Of a DNA stretch of 64,000 nucleotides, positions 44,764 through 52,959 are shown piece after piece. Position numbers and translations under genes: made by a program. Origin of the DNA: Moraxellaceae bacterium (GTDB lineage: Bacteria > Pseudomonadota > Gammaproteobacteria > Pseudomonadales > Moraxellaceae). Position 1 is the stretch's first letter, and every line of letters begins with the position of its first letter. The stretch is taken from NCBI GenBank assembly GCA_024234595.1, contig JACKNZ010000009.1, forward strand, positions 1 to 64,000, read 5' to 3'. The notes beneath the pieces were generated by a model, which saw only the letters and a program-made list of their open reading frames with translations, was not told where the DNA came from and searched no databases.

Positions 44764-45600
44764 ATGAAATTGCGTCAATGGGTAGTCGCATCTAGTTTGG
44801 CGATGTTAGTTGCTTGTACCAGTAGTACTCAAGAAGGCACGATAGGTATTCAACGTAAACAATTTTTGTTATTGCCCGCCTCTCAAGTCGATGCGATGGC
44901 TTTACAATCGTATCGTGGTGAGCTGTCCAACGCCAAACAAAAAGGCACGCTTAACACCGATAAAGCCAATTTAGAGCGTATTCGCAAAATTGCTGACCGC
45001 TTGATTCCTCAAGTAGCTGTGTTTAGACGTGATGCTCTTGCATGGTCGTGGGAAGTGAATCTTGAAAGCCGTAATGAACTCAATGCTTATTGTGCTTCGG
45101 GCGGCAAAATCATGTTTTTTACGGGCATTATCAATCAATTAAAACTCACTGATGATGAAATTGCCGCTATTATGGGACATGAAATGGCACATGCTTTGCG
45201 CGAACATGGACGAGAGCGCATTTCGCAAGCCTATGCCCAACAAGCAGGTATGAGTATTTTGGCGGCGGTGACTAATATGTCAGCCAAAGAAGCAGGTTTA
45301 GTGCAAATGGCTACCCAGTTAGCATTGACCTTGCCTCATAGTCGCGGCCAAGAATCCGAAGCCGACGTGATGGGCTTAGAGTTATTAGCACGTGCAGGAT
45401 ATAATCCTAATGCAGCCGTAACGTTGTGGCAAAAAATGGCCTCTGCTAATAAAGGCGGAACACCTGCATTTTTAAGCACTCACCCTTCAAGCACGCAACG
45501 TATTAGTGATTTGAATCAAAAAATCGCGGTTGTCATGCCCTTGTACGAGGCTGCCAAAAATAGCAAAAGTGCCGTCAAGCAGATTGTGCCAAGAACTTAA
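44764..45600 (+). CDS. M48-family metalloprotease, lipoprotein
   Basis: 278 residues. Lipoprotein signal ending LVAC (acylated Cys18), then a periplasmic M48 domain with the zinc motif HEMAHALREH and the downstream Glu in SRGQESEADVMGLELL. Similar to the LoiP/YcaL group, which degrades misfolded outer-membrane proteins. It follows the FGGY kinase by 53 nt but is probably a separate unit. A hairpin at 45614-45638 follows. Confidence 0.9.
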   Translation: MKLRQWVVASSLAMLVACTSSTQEGTIGIQRKQFLLLPASQVDAMALQSYRGELSNAKQKGTLNTDKANLERIRKIADRLIPQVAVFRRDALAWSWEVNLESRNELNAYCASGGKIMFFTGIINQLKLTDDEIAAIMGHEMAHALREHGRERISQAYAQQAGMSILAAVTNMSAKEAGLVQMATQLALTLPHSRGQESEADVMGLELLARAGYNPNAAVTLWQKMASANKGGTPAFLSTHPSSTQRISDLNQKIAVVMPLYEAAKNSKSAVKQIVPRT

Positions 45601-45613
45601 CAATGAATTTACA

Positions 45614-45638
45614 GCCACTCTCTTTTTAAAGAGAGTGG
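45614..45638. terminator. Hairpin between convergent genes, possible terminator
   Basis: CCACTCTC / GAGAGTGG with an AT-rich 8-nt loop, between the M48 and YqaA gene ends; no T-run, so termination is only likely. Confidence 0.55.
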
Positions 45639-45646
45639 GCTTGAAG

Positions 45647-46228
45647 TTAATGCATTGTTTTGTATGCTATAAAAATACCAATCAGCGCAACAACCCCCCA
45701 GCCAAGCCATTCGACAATACCTCGTACTTTTTGCTCCATCGCCTCACCCCCCCAAGCCATTAAGCCTGCGACTAAAAAGAAGCGTGCACCACGCCCCACA
45801 CAAGACGCTAAGATAAAAGGAAGTAACGCCATGCCTGCTAAACCCGAGGCAATGGTAAAAATTTTGTAGGGAATAGGGGTGAAACCAGCCACAATCACGG
45901 CCATTACCCCCCATTTTGCAAACCATTGTTGAATAGTAGCAAAGTGTGACATCCAACCGAGTTGCTCGAAAAGAGGTAAAAGCTGTTGATAAAACATCGC
46001 ACCAATAAAATAGCCAAATACACCGCCTAATACCGAAGCAAGCGTTGTAATGAGTGCTAAACGCCATGCCTGTTTGGGATTAGCCATGCTCATAGGGGCT
46101 AACATGACATCGGGTGGAATGGGAAAAAACGAGGATTCTGCAAAACTTAAAGTTGCCAAATAACGCTCAGCATGAGGGTGGCGCGACCATCGTAAAGCCA
46201 TGTCGTACATTTTAGTAAATAAAGCCAT
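45647..46228 (-). CDS. yqaA: YqaA-family membrane protein (DedA-like)
   Basis: 193 residues with about four to five membrane helices. SNARE-associated/DedA-type features: FAESSFFPIPPDVMLAPM near the N-terminus and GFTPIPYKIFTIASG in the middle. Such proteins are thought to be lipid transporters or flippases. AGGTAG lies just before the ATG. Single gene, convergent with the M48 gene. Confidence 0.88.
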   Translation of the reverse strand: MALFTKMYDMALRWSRHPHAERYLATLSFAESSFFPIPPDVMLAPMSMANPKQAWRLALITTLASVLGGVFGYFIGAMFYQQLLPLFEQLGWMSHFATIQQWFAKWGVMAVIVAGFTPIPYKIFTIASGLAGMALLPFILASCVGRGARFFLVAGLMAWGGEAMEQKVRGIVEWLGWGVVALIGIFIAYKTMH

Positions 46229-46679
46229 GATCTACCTAATATCATTAAAATAACAAGGCGCAAGTTTATCTGAGCTAGGCTTTTAAATTCAGGTTTCTTT
46301 GATATTGTTTTGTATTGAGACATTTTTTGTTACATATTAAAAGGGGCAAGCAGTACTTGATTTATTGTTTGCAAAAGTCTCTTTATCAGAAAAAAGAAGC
46401 ATTTTATCGCCAAGAAATGTTGACCAAAAACAGGGAGTTGTCATAAGTGTTGTGGCAGTTTTAATCAAATATATGGCACAAATAAACAATATAAAATACA
46501 TTTGTACAAAAACCGTTCATCCGAAAAGCCGTTTATCTTGCAAAAAATACTTTTCATCGGAAACTTCATCGTCTATTATGTGTTCAGCCAAGCAAGTGAT
46601 TGGTTGGCAAAAACAAAAATAAATCAAGAGATTACTTGGATAAAAGTAATCCAAAAAAAACAACACAAGGTACATTCCC
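46229..46679. other. Intergenic region upstream of lipase
   Basis: About 450 bp, AT-rich, with only short frames that lack ribosome sites and protein-like composition. It should contain the yqaA promoter and the lipase promoter; a long leader could regulate the lipase. No repeat-family member or clear -35/-10 pair was found. Confidence 0.55.
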
Positions 46680-47606
46680 ATGAAAATGCACAAGCTTTTA
46701 CTTGCTGGCCTCGTTGCTGCTGTTAGCTCTACAGTCACCGTTAATGCCAATGCCGCTTCTACTTATGCTCAAACTAAATATCCCATTGTTTTAGCTCATG
46801 GTATGTTTGGTTTTAAATCGTTATTGGGTGGTGCGATTGATTACTGGTATCAAATTCCTTCTGACTTACAAGCTAATGGCGCAAAAGTGTATGTGACACA
46901 AGTGGCTGCTTTAGAAAGCTCCGAAGTGCGTGGTGAGCAATTTTTAAAACAAGTAAAAGATGTTTTGGCGATTACAGGTGCTGCCAAAGTTAATTTAATG
47001 GGACATAGCCACGGTGGCCATTCGATTCGTTATGTGGCTGCCGCAATACCAAGCAAAGTGGCCTCAGTGACTGCTATTGGTAGCCCTGTTAAGGGGTCTC
47101 CTGTTGCTGATTTAGTGACTCAAACAGGTGCATTGAGTCCTGTGGCTTATGGTGCGCTAAACGCTTTGGCAGGTATTATTGAGTTGTTTAATGGCTCTGG
47201 TAGTTTTGACCAAAGTGCTAAAAACAGCATTGCTTCGTTATCGACTAAAGGTTCGGCAGCCTTTACTGCTAAGTTTCCTCAAGGTGTGCCAACAACGGCT
47301 TGTGGTCAAGGTGCAGCAACGGTAAATGGCGTTAAGTATTACTCATGGGGTGGTACAAGTCGTTTGACTAATGTGTTAGACCCAACGGATGCCTTAGTAG
47401 GTTTAACAGGCTTGTTTATTAGTGGTGCTAATGATGGTTTGGTAGGGCAGTGTAGCAGCCATTTAGGTGTGGTGTTGCGCGATAACTATTCGATGAATCA
47501 TTTAGATGAAGTGAATTTAATGTTTGGTTTGCGCGATATTTTTTCAACCGACCCTAAGTCGGTGTATCGGGGTCATGCCAACCGTTTAAAACTTGCAGGT
47601 ATGTAA
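46680..47606 (+). CDS. lip: Secreted triacylglycerol lipase (family I)
   Basis: 308 residues. Sec signal peptide about 1-26 (ending NANA). Oxyanion motif LAHGMFGF, nucleophile GHSHGG with Ser110, calcium/Asp region ANDGLVGQCSSHLG and catalytic His in NHLDEVN. It has the two cysteines of Pseudomonas-type lipases (CGQG, QCSS). Exported through Sec and probably type II secretion. Family I.1 and I.2 lipases normally need the foldase Lif from the next gene; here a terminator and the convergent yebC follow instead. Confidence 0.92.
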   Translation: MKMHKLLLAGLVAAVSSTVTVNANAASTYAQTKYPIVLAHGMFGFKSLLGGAIDYWYQIPSDLQANGAKVYVTQVAALESSEVRGEQFLKQVKDVLAITGAAKVNLMGHSHGGHSIRYVAAAIPSKVASVTAIGSPVKGSPVADLVTQTGALSPVAYGALNALAGIIELFNGSGSFDQSAKNSIASLSTKGSAAFTAKFPQGVPTTACGQGAATVNGVKYYSWGGTSRLTNVLDPTDALVGLTGLFISGANDGLVGQCSSHLGVVLRDNYSMNHLDEVNLMFGLRDIFSTDPKSVYRGHANRLKLAGM

Positions 47607-47618
47607 AGTTTTAGATAA

Positions 47619-47648
47619 CAAAAGGCAGCTTTTTAGCTGCCTTTGTTG
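47619..47648. terminator. Bidirectional terminator between lipase and yebC
   Basis: AAAGGCAGCT / AGCTGCCTTT hairpin with flanking A- and T-rich sequence. Confidence 0.88.
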
Positions 47649-47658
47649 TTTTGGTGGA

Positions 47659-48408
47659 TTATTTATTCAACGCATCCATCACCTCATCGCTAAAATGCAC
47701 ATTAGAGTACACATTTTGCACATCGTCTGAGTCTTCGAGCATATCTATCATTTTTATGATTTTTTGCGCTTGCTCAATGTCGGTAATCTCAGCTTGGGTA
47801 GAAGGGTGCATGGTTACTTCGGCATGGTCAGCTTTTAAACCAGCCGATTCTAAAGCATCTTGAATATGACCAAAATTATGCGGTGTGGTAATAACCATTA
47901 CTGTGCCATCGGCTTCGGTTATCACATCGTCAGCACCTGCCTCAAGCGCAATGTCCATGATTTTATCTTCGTCACCTTCAGCAAAGGTTAATTCACCACG
48001 TTTGGTGAATAAATAATCGACCGAGCCTGATGTTCCCAGATTGCCGCCACATTTGCTAAAGGCATGACGGACATCACTCACCGTACGTTTGATGTTGTCA
48101 GTCATGGTTTCGACTAATACCGCCACACCGCCAACGCCATAGCCTTCATAGGTAATTTCTTGGACTTTGTCGGCATCTCCACCACCCACACCACGTTGAA
48201 TGGCACGGTTAATAACATCACGGGTCATATTGGCTGATAAGGCTTTAGACACAATGGCGCGTAAGCGGGGATTGTCTGCTTCTGAGCCTCCACCCATTTG
48301 GGCAGCAACGACAATTTCGCGTAAATATTTGGTAAAAACTTTGCCTTTGGAGGCATCTTGGCGAGCTTTACGATGTTTAATGTTCGCCCATTTAGAATGG
48401 CCAGCCAT
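47659..48408 (-). CDS. yebC: YebC/PmpR-family regulator or translation factor
   Basis: 249 residues. MAGHSKWANIKHRKARQDA start, DVINRAIQRGVGG and the acidic C-terminal domain are standard. Family members are DNA-binding regulators (PmpR) and were also shown to relieve ribosome stalling at proline stretches. AGGA precedes the ATG. Usually next to ruvC; here it is next to a YefM-YoeB pair. Confidence 0.93.
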   Translation of the reverse strand: MAGHSKWANIKHRKARQDASKGKVFTKYLREIVVAAQMGGGSEADNPRLRAIVSKALSANMTRDVINRAIQRGVGGGDADKVQEITYEGYGVGGVAVLVETMTDNIKRTVSDVRHAFSKCGGNLGTSGSVDYLFTKRGELTFAEGDEDKIMDIALEAGADDVITEADGTVMVITTPHNFGHIQDALESAGLKADHAEVTMHPSTQAEITDIEQAQKIIKMIDMLEDSDDVQNVYSNVHFSDEVMDALNK

Positions 48409-48503
48409 AAAAATGTCCTAGAAAAATAATGATATAGAATGATAATGAGGCGGATTATACAATATAAATTGAGCTTGTAAGAGTAAGGCGATACTGATTA
48501 TAC

Positions 48504-48523
48504 TTGTACTATATATTGTACAA
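48504..48523. promoter_or_regulatory. YefM operator palindrome
   Basis: TTGTACT-N5-TTGTACA: two hexamers TGTACT/TGTACA spaced as in YefM-YoeB operators, whose core is TGTACA. It overlaps the expected promoter 12 nt before the yefM ATG, consistent with autorepression. Confidence 0.75.
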
Positions 48524-48534
48524 AAGAGGTGCTT

Positions 48535-48789
48535 ATGAATGTTATCTCATTTAGCCAAGCTCGTAATAGCTTAAAAGCGGTGTTAGATGGCGTAATTGAT
48601 GATGCCGACTGCACTATTATTACCCGTCGTGATGCCGAAGATGCGGTTGTAATGTCTTTGCAACATTATAATAGCCTGATGGAAACGGTTCATTTATTAC
48701 GTTCTCCAGCCAATGCAGCACATTTAGCAAAATCAATTAAGCAATATCAACAGGGGCAACTAGTTGAAAGAGAGTTAGTTGATGACTAG
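48535..48789 (+). CDS. yefM: Antitoxin YefM
   Basis: 84 residues from the ATG at 48535 (MNVISFSQARNSLKAVLD), with AGAGG upstream. Phd/YefM N-terminal DNA-binding fold; central IITRRDAEDAVVMSLQHYNS is the family signature; the C-terminal tail wraps the toxin. It overlaps yoeB by 8 nt, the standard coupling. Confidence 0.93.
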   Translation: MNVISFSQARNSLKAVLDGVIDDADCTIITRRDAEDAVVMSLQHYNSLMETVHLLRSPANAAHLAKSIKQYQQGQLVERELVDD

Positions 48790-49048
48790 ACAATTAGCAT
48801 GGACAGAGGAGGCTTGGCAGGATTATGTGTATTGGCAAGGACAAGACAAAAAAACACTAAAGCGTATCAATGTATTGAATACAGACTGTAAACGCTCACC
48901 CTTTGAGGGGATAGGCAAACCAGAAGCCCTTAAAGAAAATTTATCGGGCTTTTGGTCAAGACGCATTGATGACACCCATCGTTTAGTTTATGCCGTTAAT
49001 GACAGCCATTTAACAATCATTTCGTGCCGCTATCATTATCAACGATAA
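48782..49048 (+). CDS. yoeB: Toxin YoeB
   Basis: 88 residues from the ATG at 48782 (MTRQLAWTEEAWQDYVYW). RelE-fold ribosome-dependent mRNase that cuts at start or A-site codons. Catalytic Glu in GKPEALKENLSG, Arg in SRRIDDTHRLVY and the terminal His-Tyr (CRYHYQR) are present, so it looks active. Held by YefM. Confidence 0.94.
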   Translation: MTRQLAWTEEAWQDYVYWQGQDKKTLKRINVLNTDCKRSPFEGIGKPEALKENLSGFWSRRIDDTHRLVYAVNDSHLTIISCRYHYQR

Positions 49049-49065
49049 GCAAGAGTAGTAGTCAA

Positions 49066-49161
49066 TTAGCCTGTATGCAGCATGGCGAAATACAGGATAA
49101 GATTAACAAAAACAATAAGTTATTTTGTTAAATCCCGTATTGCGTTGCACTTTAACGGGCT
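49066..49161. repeat. REP-like element, copy 4 (complete, TAGCC...GGCTA)
   Basis: TAGCCTGTATGCAGCATGGC, spacer, CCCGTATTGCGTTGCAC and AACGGGCTAC: two imperfect palindromes with inverted outer ends TAGCC/GGCTA. Between the convergent yoeB and aspS gene ends. Confidence 0.72.
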
Positions 49162-49173
49162 ACTTGCTTTAGA

Positions 49174-49208
49174 CCTCACCCTAGCCCTCTCCTACAAGGA
49201 GAGGGGAC
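49174..49208. repeat. CCCTC-type intergenic palindrome
   Basis: CCTCACCCTAGCCCTCTCCT followed by ACAAGGAGAGGGGAC; directly downstream of aspS, where its hairpin could end transcription. Confidence 0.75.
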
Positions 49209-49233
49209 TTTATCGCTATATAAAAAGGTCTAT

Positions 49234-51027
49234 TTACTCACCCACTTTTTCGCGTAACCGAATACCTAACTCGCGTAACTGCTTGCCTTCAACAGGCGCA
49301 GGGGCTTGCGTCATCAAACATTCGGCGGTTTTGGTTTTTGGAAAGGCAATCACATCACGAATAGACGTTGCGCCTGTCATTAACATCACCAAACGGTCTA
49401 AACCAAAGGCCAAACCGCCATGTGGTGGCGCACCAAATTTTAAGGCATCTAACAAAAAGCTAAACTTTTCTTGCGCTTCTTCTTCACCAATACCCAAGGC
49501 TTCAAACACGGCTTTTTGCATATCTGGATTGTAAATACGCAAAGAACCACCACCAATCTCCGTGCCGTTTAACACCATGTCGTAAGCAACAGAGGTAGCT
49601 TGAGCAGGGTTGTTTTTGAGGTCTTCAACGGTGCCGTGAGGCATGGTAAAGGGGTGGTGAACCGAAGTCCATTGGCCATTATCGGTTTCTTCAAACATCG
49701 GGAAGTCAACCACCCATAATGGTGCCCATTCGCAAGTCAACAAGTTTAAATCGTGACCGAGTTTAACACGCAAGGCACCCATCGCATCGTTGACCACTTT
49801 GGCTTTATCGGCACCAAAGAAAATCAAATCGCCATTTTGCGCGCCAGTACGGTCAATAATGGTTTGCAACATCTCATCAGAGATATTTTTGATAATGGGA
49901 GACTGTAAGCCAGACTCTTTATCCACGCCATTATTGATTTTGCTAATGTCGTTGACTTTGATATAAGCCAAGCCTTTTGCGCCATAAATGCCGACAAATT
50001 TGGTGTATTCGTCAATTTTACCACGTGAGATGTCGTTGCCATTAGGCACACGCAAGGCAACAACACGGCCTTTGGGGTCATTGGCAGGGCCTGCAAATAC
50101 TTTAAATGCAGCATCTTTTAATACATCGGCTACGTCAATTAACTCTAAGGGAATACGCAAATCAGGTTTGTCAGACGCAAAACGACGCATCGCTTCGGCA
50201 TAAGTCATGCGTGGAAACTTATCAAACTTCACATTTAATAAGTCATCAAATAACTCAACCGCCATGCCTTCGGCAATGTTCATAATGTCTTCGTCAGACA
50301 TAAACGAGGTTTCGATGTCAATTTGGGTAAATTCGGGTTGACGGTCGGCGCGTAAGTCTTCATCACGAAAACATTTGGCAATTTGGTAATAACGGTCAAA
50401 GCCCGACACCATCAATAATTGTTTAAATAATTGTGGCGATTGTGGTAAGGCGAAGAAAGAGCCTTGTTGAGTGCGAGAAGGCACTAAATAGTCACGTGCA
50501 CCTTCGGGGGTGGCACGGGTTAATACAGGCGTTTCTACGTCTAAAAAGCCATGACGGTCTAAATAAGTGCGAATTTTAGAAGTGACTTGCGAGCGAAAGC
50601 GCATACGTTGCAACATTTCGGGGCGACGCATATCTAAAAAACGGTACTTTAAGCGAATTTCTTCACCGACATTAACAAACTCGTCATTTAAGGGGAATGG
50701 CGGTGTTTCGGAGGTATTTAATACTTCAATTTCTTTGCCCAATACTTCAATCATACCGCTAGGCATATTGGGGTTTTCGGTACCTGCATAACGCTGACGC
50801 ACGCGGCCTGTAATTTTTAATACATATTCGCTACGCGATTTGTCGGCCAAGGCAAAGGCTTCTGGGGTATCGGGGTCAACCACCACTTGCACCAAGCCAT
50901 CACGGTCACGCATATCCAAAAATACCACGCCACCGTGGTCGCGGCGGCGGTGTACCCAACCGCATAGAGTTACGGTTTGGTCAATAAAAGATTCGTTTAA
51001 ACTGCCACAATAATGCGTACGCATCAT
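49234..51027 (-). CDS. aspS: Aspartyl-tRNA synthetase
   Basis: 597 residues, the bacterial type with a GAD insertion. N-terminal OB anticodon domain (VTLCGWVHRRRDHGGVVFLD), class II motif 2 in CFRDEDLRADRQPEFTQID and motif 3 in GGLAFGLDRLVMLM. Charges tRNA-Asp; a tRNA-Asp gene is at 61413. AGGTGA lies before the ATG. Confidence 0.97.
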   Translation of the reverse strand: MMRTHYCGSLNESFIDQTVTLCGWVHRRRDHGGVVFLDMRDRDGLVQVVVDPDTPEAFALADKSRSEYVLKITGRVRQRYAGTENPNMPSGMIEVLGKEIEVLNTSETPPFPLNDEFVNVGEEIRLKYRFLDMRRPEMLQRMRFRSQVTSKIRTYLDRHGFLDVETPVLTRATPEGARDYLVPSRTQQGSFFALPQSPQLFKQLLMVSGFDRYYQIAKCFRDEDLRADRQPEFTQIDIETSFMSDEDIMNIAEGMAVELFDDLLNVKFDKFPRMTYAEAMRRFASDKPDLRIPLELIDVADVLKDAAFKVFAGPANDPKGRVVALRVPNGNDISRGKIDEYTKFVGIYGAKGLAYIKVNDISKINNGVDKESGLQSPIIKNISDEMLQTIIDRTGAQNGDLIFFGADKAKVVNDAMGALRVKLGHDLNLLTCEWAPLWVVDFPMFEETDNGQWTSVHHPFTMPHGTVEDLKNNPAQATSVAYDMVLNGTEIGGGSLRIYNPDMQKAVFEALGIGEEEAQEKFSFLLDALKFGAPPHGGLAFGLDRLVMLMTGATSIRDVIAFPKTKTAECLMTQAPAPVEGKQLRELGIRLREKVGE

Positions 51028-51098
51028 GATTATTTCACCTAAATTACTGTTGACGGGTGTTGATTTAGCTACTTTTTAAGCTTTTTAGACTGTTTAAA

Positions 51099-51169
51099 CC
51101 CTCACTCTAGCTCTCTCCCTCGGGGGAGAGAGAACTCCCTCTCCTGTGGGAGAGGGTTGGGGTGAGGGC
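51099..51169. repeat. CCCTC-type intergenic palindromes, tandem pair
   Basis: Two hairpins in a row: CTCTCTCCCTCGGGGGAGAG (51110 region) and CCCTCTCCTGTGGGAGAGGG (51137 region), bordered by CCCTCACTC and GGGGTGAGGG. Located between the DUF2939 gene and aspS. Confidence 0.8.
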
Positions 51170-51250
51170 AAGCAAAAAACGTCAACAAGCCCTAGTGTTC
51201 TTAAAAATAAAGTCGACCATTATGCCCGATAATGGTCTATTTTTGAATGT

Positions 51251-51805
51251 TCATTTAAGCGATTCATGCTCAAAATTAGGAATCGCCAAGCCTGTCAGCT
51301 TCCAACCCAATAAACCTTGGCGGCTAAAAGTAAAGCTAAACGGTTTATCGGGTGCGCTGTGGTGTGCAACATCAACTACAAAATGGTCAAAGTCTTGGTA
51401 ATACTTATGGGTAATTACCTCTTCTTCTGCCTTAGACGTATCGCTTTTGTTATTACTGTCTTGAGCAGATTGCAAGTCTTTGGGCATGTTGGCTTGCAGC
51501 ATCAGGCTCAAGTTTTCGGGCGTAACCAATACATCAATTAAGGGATTAACAAACGCTGCCGCAAACATGGTAGCAAAAGCGTTCATGCCGCTATCGGTTT
51601 TGTTTTTGAGCAAACTTTGGCTAATGCTGCTATTTAACGAAGCTTTGAGGCTTTGTTTAACAGCACTGTAATCTATATAGCTATTGAGTTTTGTGCTGTC
51701 GTTGGCTTGTGCCGCTTGTTGCATTTGGTGGGCAGTGTAGTAGGGGGTGGCATAAAATCCCGCACTGGCTGCTATCAATGGCAGCCCTAATAACAATTTT
51801 TTCAT
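51251..51805 (-). CDS. DUF2939 protein
   Basis: 184 residues with an N-terminal signal-like or anchor helix (KKLLLGLPLIAASAGFYA). Typical DUF2939 segment: YYTAHQMQQAAQANDSTKLN and YIDYSAVKQSLKASL, and the C-terminal FTFSRQGLLGWKLTGLAIP. Probably periplasmic or membrane-anchored. Function of the family is unknown. Its first base overlaps the last base of ppsR, so they are co-transcribed. Confidence 0.8.
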   Translation of the reverse strand: MKKLLLGLPLIAASAGFYATPYYTAHQMQQAAQANDSTKLNSYIDYSAVKQSLKASLNSSISQSLLKNKTDSGMNAFATMFAAAFVNPLIDVLVTPENLSLMLQANMPKDLQSAQDSNNKSDTSKAEEEVITHKYYQDFDHFVVDVAHHSAPDKPFSFTFSRQGLLGWKLTGLAIPNFEHESLK

Positions 51806-52617
51806 TAGTTGATACGTCTTTTAAGGCCAGAAAGTTGAATAATACGAGTAGCAATTTCTTCGACCGACATTTCCGAGACATTGAGGTATTTAATATTTTC
51901 GCTACGATAAATACTTTCAATGGCACGTAACTCTTGTTGGCATTGTTGCGAGCTGGCATAACGGCTATTGGCCTTTCGTTCGTTACGAATCGCGGTTAAG
52001 CGTTCGGCATCAATCATTAAACCAAACAATTTGTTTTTGTGTTCTTTAAGCACTTTAGGCAGGGTTTCGCCATCTAAATCATCTTCGGTTAAGGGATAGT
52101 TGGCCGCACGAATGCCAAATTGCATCGCCAAATAAATACAGGTAGGGGTTTTTCCTGAGCGAGACACACCCACTAAAATAATATCTGCCGATTCATAATG
52201 ACGAGTACGCGCACCGTCATCGTTATCTAGGGCAAAATGCACCGCATCAATACGGGTTTTGTAGGCCAGTGTGTCCACCGTATGTTTGCCGACTTTGTTG
52301 GCGGGTTGGACGCATAATTCTTCTTCTAATTTACCGACAAAGGTTTCAAACACATCAAACATACAACCATTGGCGTTAGCAATCACTTGGCGTACTTCTT
52401 TATTAACAATGGTGTCGATAATAATCGGTTTACAGCCGTCTTGGGCAGCAACTTCGTTAATTTTGCGAACTGCTTGATGGGCGCGGTCGGGCGTATCAAT
52501 ATATGGGAGAGTATATTCTTCAAAAGTAACGCTACCAAACTGAGCCAATAGGCTATGACCCAAGGTTTCGGCAGTGATTCCTGTGCCATCTGATATAAAA
52601 AATACGCTACGTTTCAT
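51805..52617 (-). CDS. ppsR: PEP synthase regulatory kinase/phosphorylase PpsR
   Basis: 270 residues, DUF299 family. P-loop GVSRSGKTPTCIYLA, N-terminal FISDGTGITAETLG. It inactivates PpsA by ADP-dependent phosphorylation and reactivates it by Pi-dependent dephosphorylation. Divergent from ppsA, the conserved arrangement; the 342-bp gap between them holds repeat copy D. Confidence 0.95.
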   Translation of the reverse strand: MKRSVFFISDGTGITAETLGHSLLAQFGSVTFEEYTLPYIDTPDRAHQAVRKINEVAAQDGCKPIIIDTIVNKEVRQVIANANGCMFDVFETFVGKLEEELCVQPANKVGKHTVDTLAYKTRIDAVHFALDNDDGARTRHYESADIILVGVSRSGKTPTCIYLAMQFGIRAANYPLTEDDLDGETLPKVLKEHKNKLFGLMIDAERLTAIRNERKANSRYASSQQCQQELRAIESIYRSENIKYLNVSEMSVEEIATRIIQLSGLKRRIN

Positions 52618-52826
52618 GTTTTGTTATCCTTTATCGTTTGTACTAGGCGAAAGAAGTCTTTATATTATGGCCTATTGCCAATGGTGGCCAGTCTAAATCA
52701 TGATAATTTAATGATTTTGCATAAGTAGCAGATTTAGTACGTTTTAACAGTATATTTAATGACTGCTCTTGCTGTAGGGTGAGTCTTTTCGTGTTAATGG
52801 TGACACAATTTTAACTGGTTTTTTTA
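52618..52826. other. ppsR-ppsA divergent promoter region
   Basis: About 210 bp of AT-rich sequence before repeat copy D. It must hold the ppsR promoter and probably the ppsA promoter, which would place copy D inside the ppsA transcript. No clear operator was recognised. Confidence 0.5.
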
Positions 52827-52923
52827 GGACTTACGCGGTTATCGCTTATTTGTTCACATTTCAACTGTTTTTAACAGTTTTATGTTCACAAAACGCGCTA
52901 ATTTCGGTGAAATGCGTAAGTCC
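52827..52923. repeat. 97-bp hairpin-repeat family, copy D (reference copy)
   Basis: Exactly 97 bp, GGACTTACGC to GCGTAAGTCC. Centre: outer stem ACAT (52856-52859) / ATGT (52882-52885), inner stem AACTG (52863-52867) / CAGTT (52875-52879), loop TTTTTAA. Flanked by TA on the left. It ends 36 nt before the ppsA start and so probably forms part of its leader. Confidence 0.93.
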
Positions 52924-52959
52924 AGTTTGTTATTTTTTAGTACCGTAGGGAGTGTAACC

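Noticed and set aside
46365..46750. Several short frames upstream of the lipase
   Set aside because: They overlap each other on both strands, lack ribosome sites and have low-complexity AT-rich composition.
49082..49534. 150-codon plus-strand frame
   Set aside because: It runs through REP and CCCTC repeats and then antisense to aspS.
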